A stretch of DNA of 9,794 bases from DASYHS01 sp035998295 (lineage in GTDB: Bacteria; Pseudomonadota; Alphaproteobacteria; Azospirillales; Azospirillaceae): contig NZ_DASYHS010000167.1 in the NCBI RefSeq assembly GCF_035998295.1, positions 1 through 9,794 of the forward strand. Direction: 5' to 3'. A program made the position numbers and the translations under genes. The notes below the pieces were generated by a model. That model was given only the letters and a program-made list of their open reading frames with translations, had not been told where the DNA came from and did no database searches. Shown here in pieces: positions 8,738 to 9,794 of the stretch. How positions within the stretch are numbered: position 1 is the stretch's first letter; each line of letters begins with the position of its first letter.

Positions 8738-9427
8738 ATGCACACGAGCACTCCCCCCACCCGCCTTCCCGACGTTCCGGCCCAGGACGTCGGCCGGCAC
8801 GTCGTCGCCAGCATCGCGGCGGCGGCGCGCGCGGACCAGCCCTACACCCACTGGCTGCCCGAGGACCTGCTGCCGCGCGATCTCGCCGAGGCGGTGGCTG
8901 CCCTGCCCTTCGATCCGCCCCGGATCACCGACACGCTCGGCCGGCGCGAGACCCACAACCAGTCCCGCACCTATTTCAGCCCCGAAGCCCGCGCCCGCTT
9001 CCCGGCCTGCGAGACCGTCGCGGCGGCGTTCCAGCACCCGGCCACCGTGGCGGGCATCGGCGGCATCTGCGGCATCGACCTCGCGGGCACGTCGCTGCGC
9101 ATCGAATACTGTCTCGACACCGACGGCTTCTGGCTCGAGCCGCACACCGACATCGGCGTCAAGAAGTTCACGATGCTGCTCTACCTGTCGTCGGGACCGG
9201 GAGCCGACACCCTCGGCACGGACGTCTTCGACGGCGAAGGCCGCGTCGTGAAGACGTCTCCCTCCCCGTTCAACGGCGGCCTCGTCTTCGTCCCCTCCGA
9301 CCGGTCCTGGCACGGCTTCCGCCGCCGGCCGATCGAGGGCGTGCGGAAATCCGTGATCGTCAACTATGTCGGCCCGGAGTGGCGGGCCCGCCATGAACTC
9401 TCCTATCCCGACCGGCCGGTCGGGTGA
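8738..9427 (+). CDS. 2-oxoglutarate/Fe(II)-dependent oxygenase
   Basis: A 229-residue protein with the double-stranded beta-helix signature of 2OG/Fe(II) dioxygenases. Iron ligands are His136 and Asp138 in EPHTDIGVKKFTMLLYLS and His192 in SDRSWHGF; Arg203 (GVRKSVIVNYV), 11 residues after the distal His, is the likely 2-oxoglutarate-binding Arg. All key residues are present, so an active enzyme is expected, hydroxylating an unknown substrate in the cytosol. ATG 8738 has an upstream AGGGA (8723-8727) with a slightly long spacing of ten bases. The reading frame is open further upstream, overlapping the ELM1-like gene, but that part has no family character. It lies 56 bases after the ELM1-like stop and 22 bases before the next oxygenase, so the three are probably co-transcribed. 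Related oxygenases in bacteria often sit near polysaccharide genes. Confidence 0.88.
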   Translation: MHTSTPPTRLPDVPAQDVGRHVVASIAAAARADQPYTHWLPEDLLPRDLAEAVAALPFDPPRITDTLGRRETHNQSRTYFSPEARARFPACETVAAAFQHPATVAGIGGICGIDLAGTSLRIEYCLDTDGFWLEPHTDIGVKKFTMLLYLSSGPGADTLGTDVFDGEGRVVKTSPSPFNGGLVFVPSDRSWHGFRRRPIEGVRKSVIVNYVGPEWRARHELSYPDRPVG

Positions 9428-9449
9428 GGCGCGCCCCGGAGCTTCGACC

Positions 9450-9794
9450 ATGACCGCCATCTGCGACATAGACGCCCTGCGCGCAGCCTCCCTCGCGCAT
9501 GATCCCTTCGACCACCTGATCGTCCCCGGGTTCATCCGCCGCGCGCGGATCGGCGACATCCATCGCGACTACCCCGCGATCGACAAGCCCGGCAGCGTGC
9601 CGGTCGGCGTCTTCCGCCACGGCCCGGCCTTCGACGAACTGCTCGACGAGCTGCGCGGCGACGCGCTGCGCGACGTCTTCGAGGAGAAGTTCGACCTCGA
9701 CCTGACCGGCAGGCCGACGATGTTCACGGTCCGCGGCATGTGCCGGCCGACCGACGGCAAGGTCCACCCGGACTCCGCCAGCAAGATCATAACG
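9450..9794 (+). CDS. Second 2OG-Fe(II) oxygenase, N-terminal part (cut by window edge)
   Basis: The first 115 codons of a gene that runs off the right edge. ATG 9450 is preceded by CGGAG (9437-9441) at eight bases, a good ribosome site. Near the end, KVHPDSASKIIT carries His106 and Asp108, the first two iron ligands of the HxD motif, with the Lys and hydrophobic strand that follow in many bacterial 2OG/Fe(II) oxygenases. LDLTGRPTMFTVRGMCRPTD just before it is typical of the subfamily. The HxD context (H-x-D-x(3)-K-x(2)-T) resembles that of the previous gene (HTDIGVKKFT), suggesting distant duplication, although the N-terminal halves look quite different. The distal His and the 2OG-binding Arg would lie beyond the window. 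It follows the first oxygenase by 22 bases, so co-transcription is likely. Confidence 0.85.
   Translation, partial: MTAICDIDALRAASLAHDPFDHLIVPGFIRRARIGDIHRDYPAIDKPGSVPVGVFRHGPAFDELLDELRGDALRDVFEEKFDLDLTGRPTMFTVRGMCRPTDGKVHPDSASKIIT

Overview
The window is a dense, GC-rich chromosomal segment, almost certainly from an alphaproteobacterium. The support is the protein style of CarB and GreA, the neighbouring Lrp/AsnC regulator and ELM1-like gene, and a CCCTTCTCCCG-type inverted repeat of the kind common in alphaproteobacterial genomes. Rhodospirillales is my best guess but is inference. No tRNA, rRNA, CRISPR array, transposase or phage gene is visible, and no stretch longer than about 190 bases lacks a gene.

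Left part (1-2772): the 3' end of carA (glutamine amidotransferase subunit of carbamoyl-phosphate synthetase) is followed by a perfect 11-bp inverted repeat. Two tandem paralogues of a divergent patatin-like protein family come next. They sit where carB would often be adjacent. The second paralogue keeps a Ser and an Asp at the positions expected for the patatin catalytic dyad. The first has lost both and looks like a pseudoenzyme partner. The second has its own sigma70-like promoter, embedded in the tail of the first.

Middle part (2654-6987): carB has its own promoter-like sequence and a 5' leader holding a GC-rich hairpin followed by TTTT, so this hairpin is either the terminator of the patatin pair or an attenuator-like element of carB. 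After a second hairpin come greA (transcript cleavage factor) and a small VOC-superfamily gene, 20 bases apart and probably co-transcribed. The carB-greA order is common in proteobacteria.

Right part (6988-9794): an Lrp/AsnC-type regulator with an unusual acidic tail lies on the minus strand, convergent with the VOC gene and divergent from the next unit. That unit runs rightward: an ELM1/DUF1022-family protein, a 2-oxoglutarate/Fe(II) oxygenase, and the 5' end of a second, related oxygenase cut by the window edge. The last three look like one operon, perhaps concerned with an envelope glycan or other surface modification, but no substrate can be read from the sequence.

The most interesting items are the active/inactive patatin-like pair between carA and carB, the hairpin-bearing carB leader, and the ELM1-oxygenase-oxygenase cluster.
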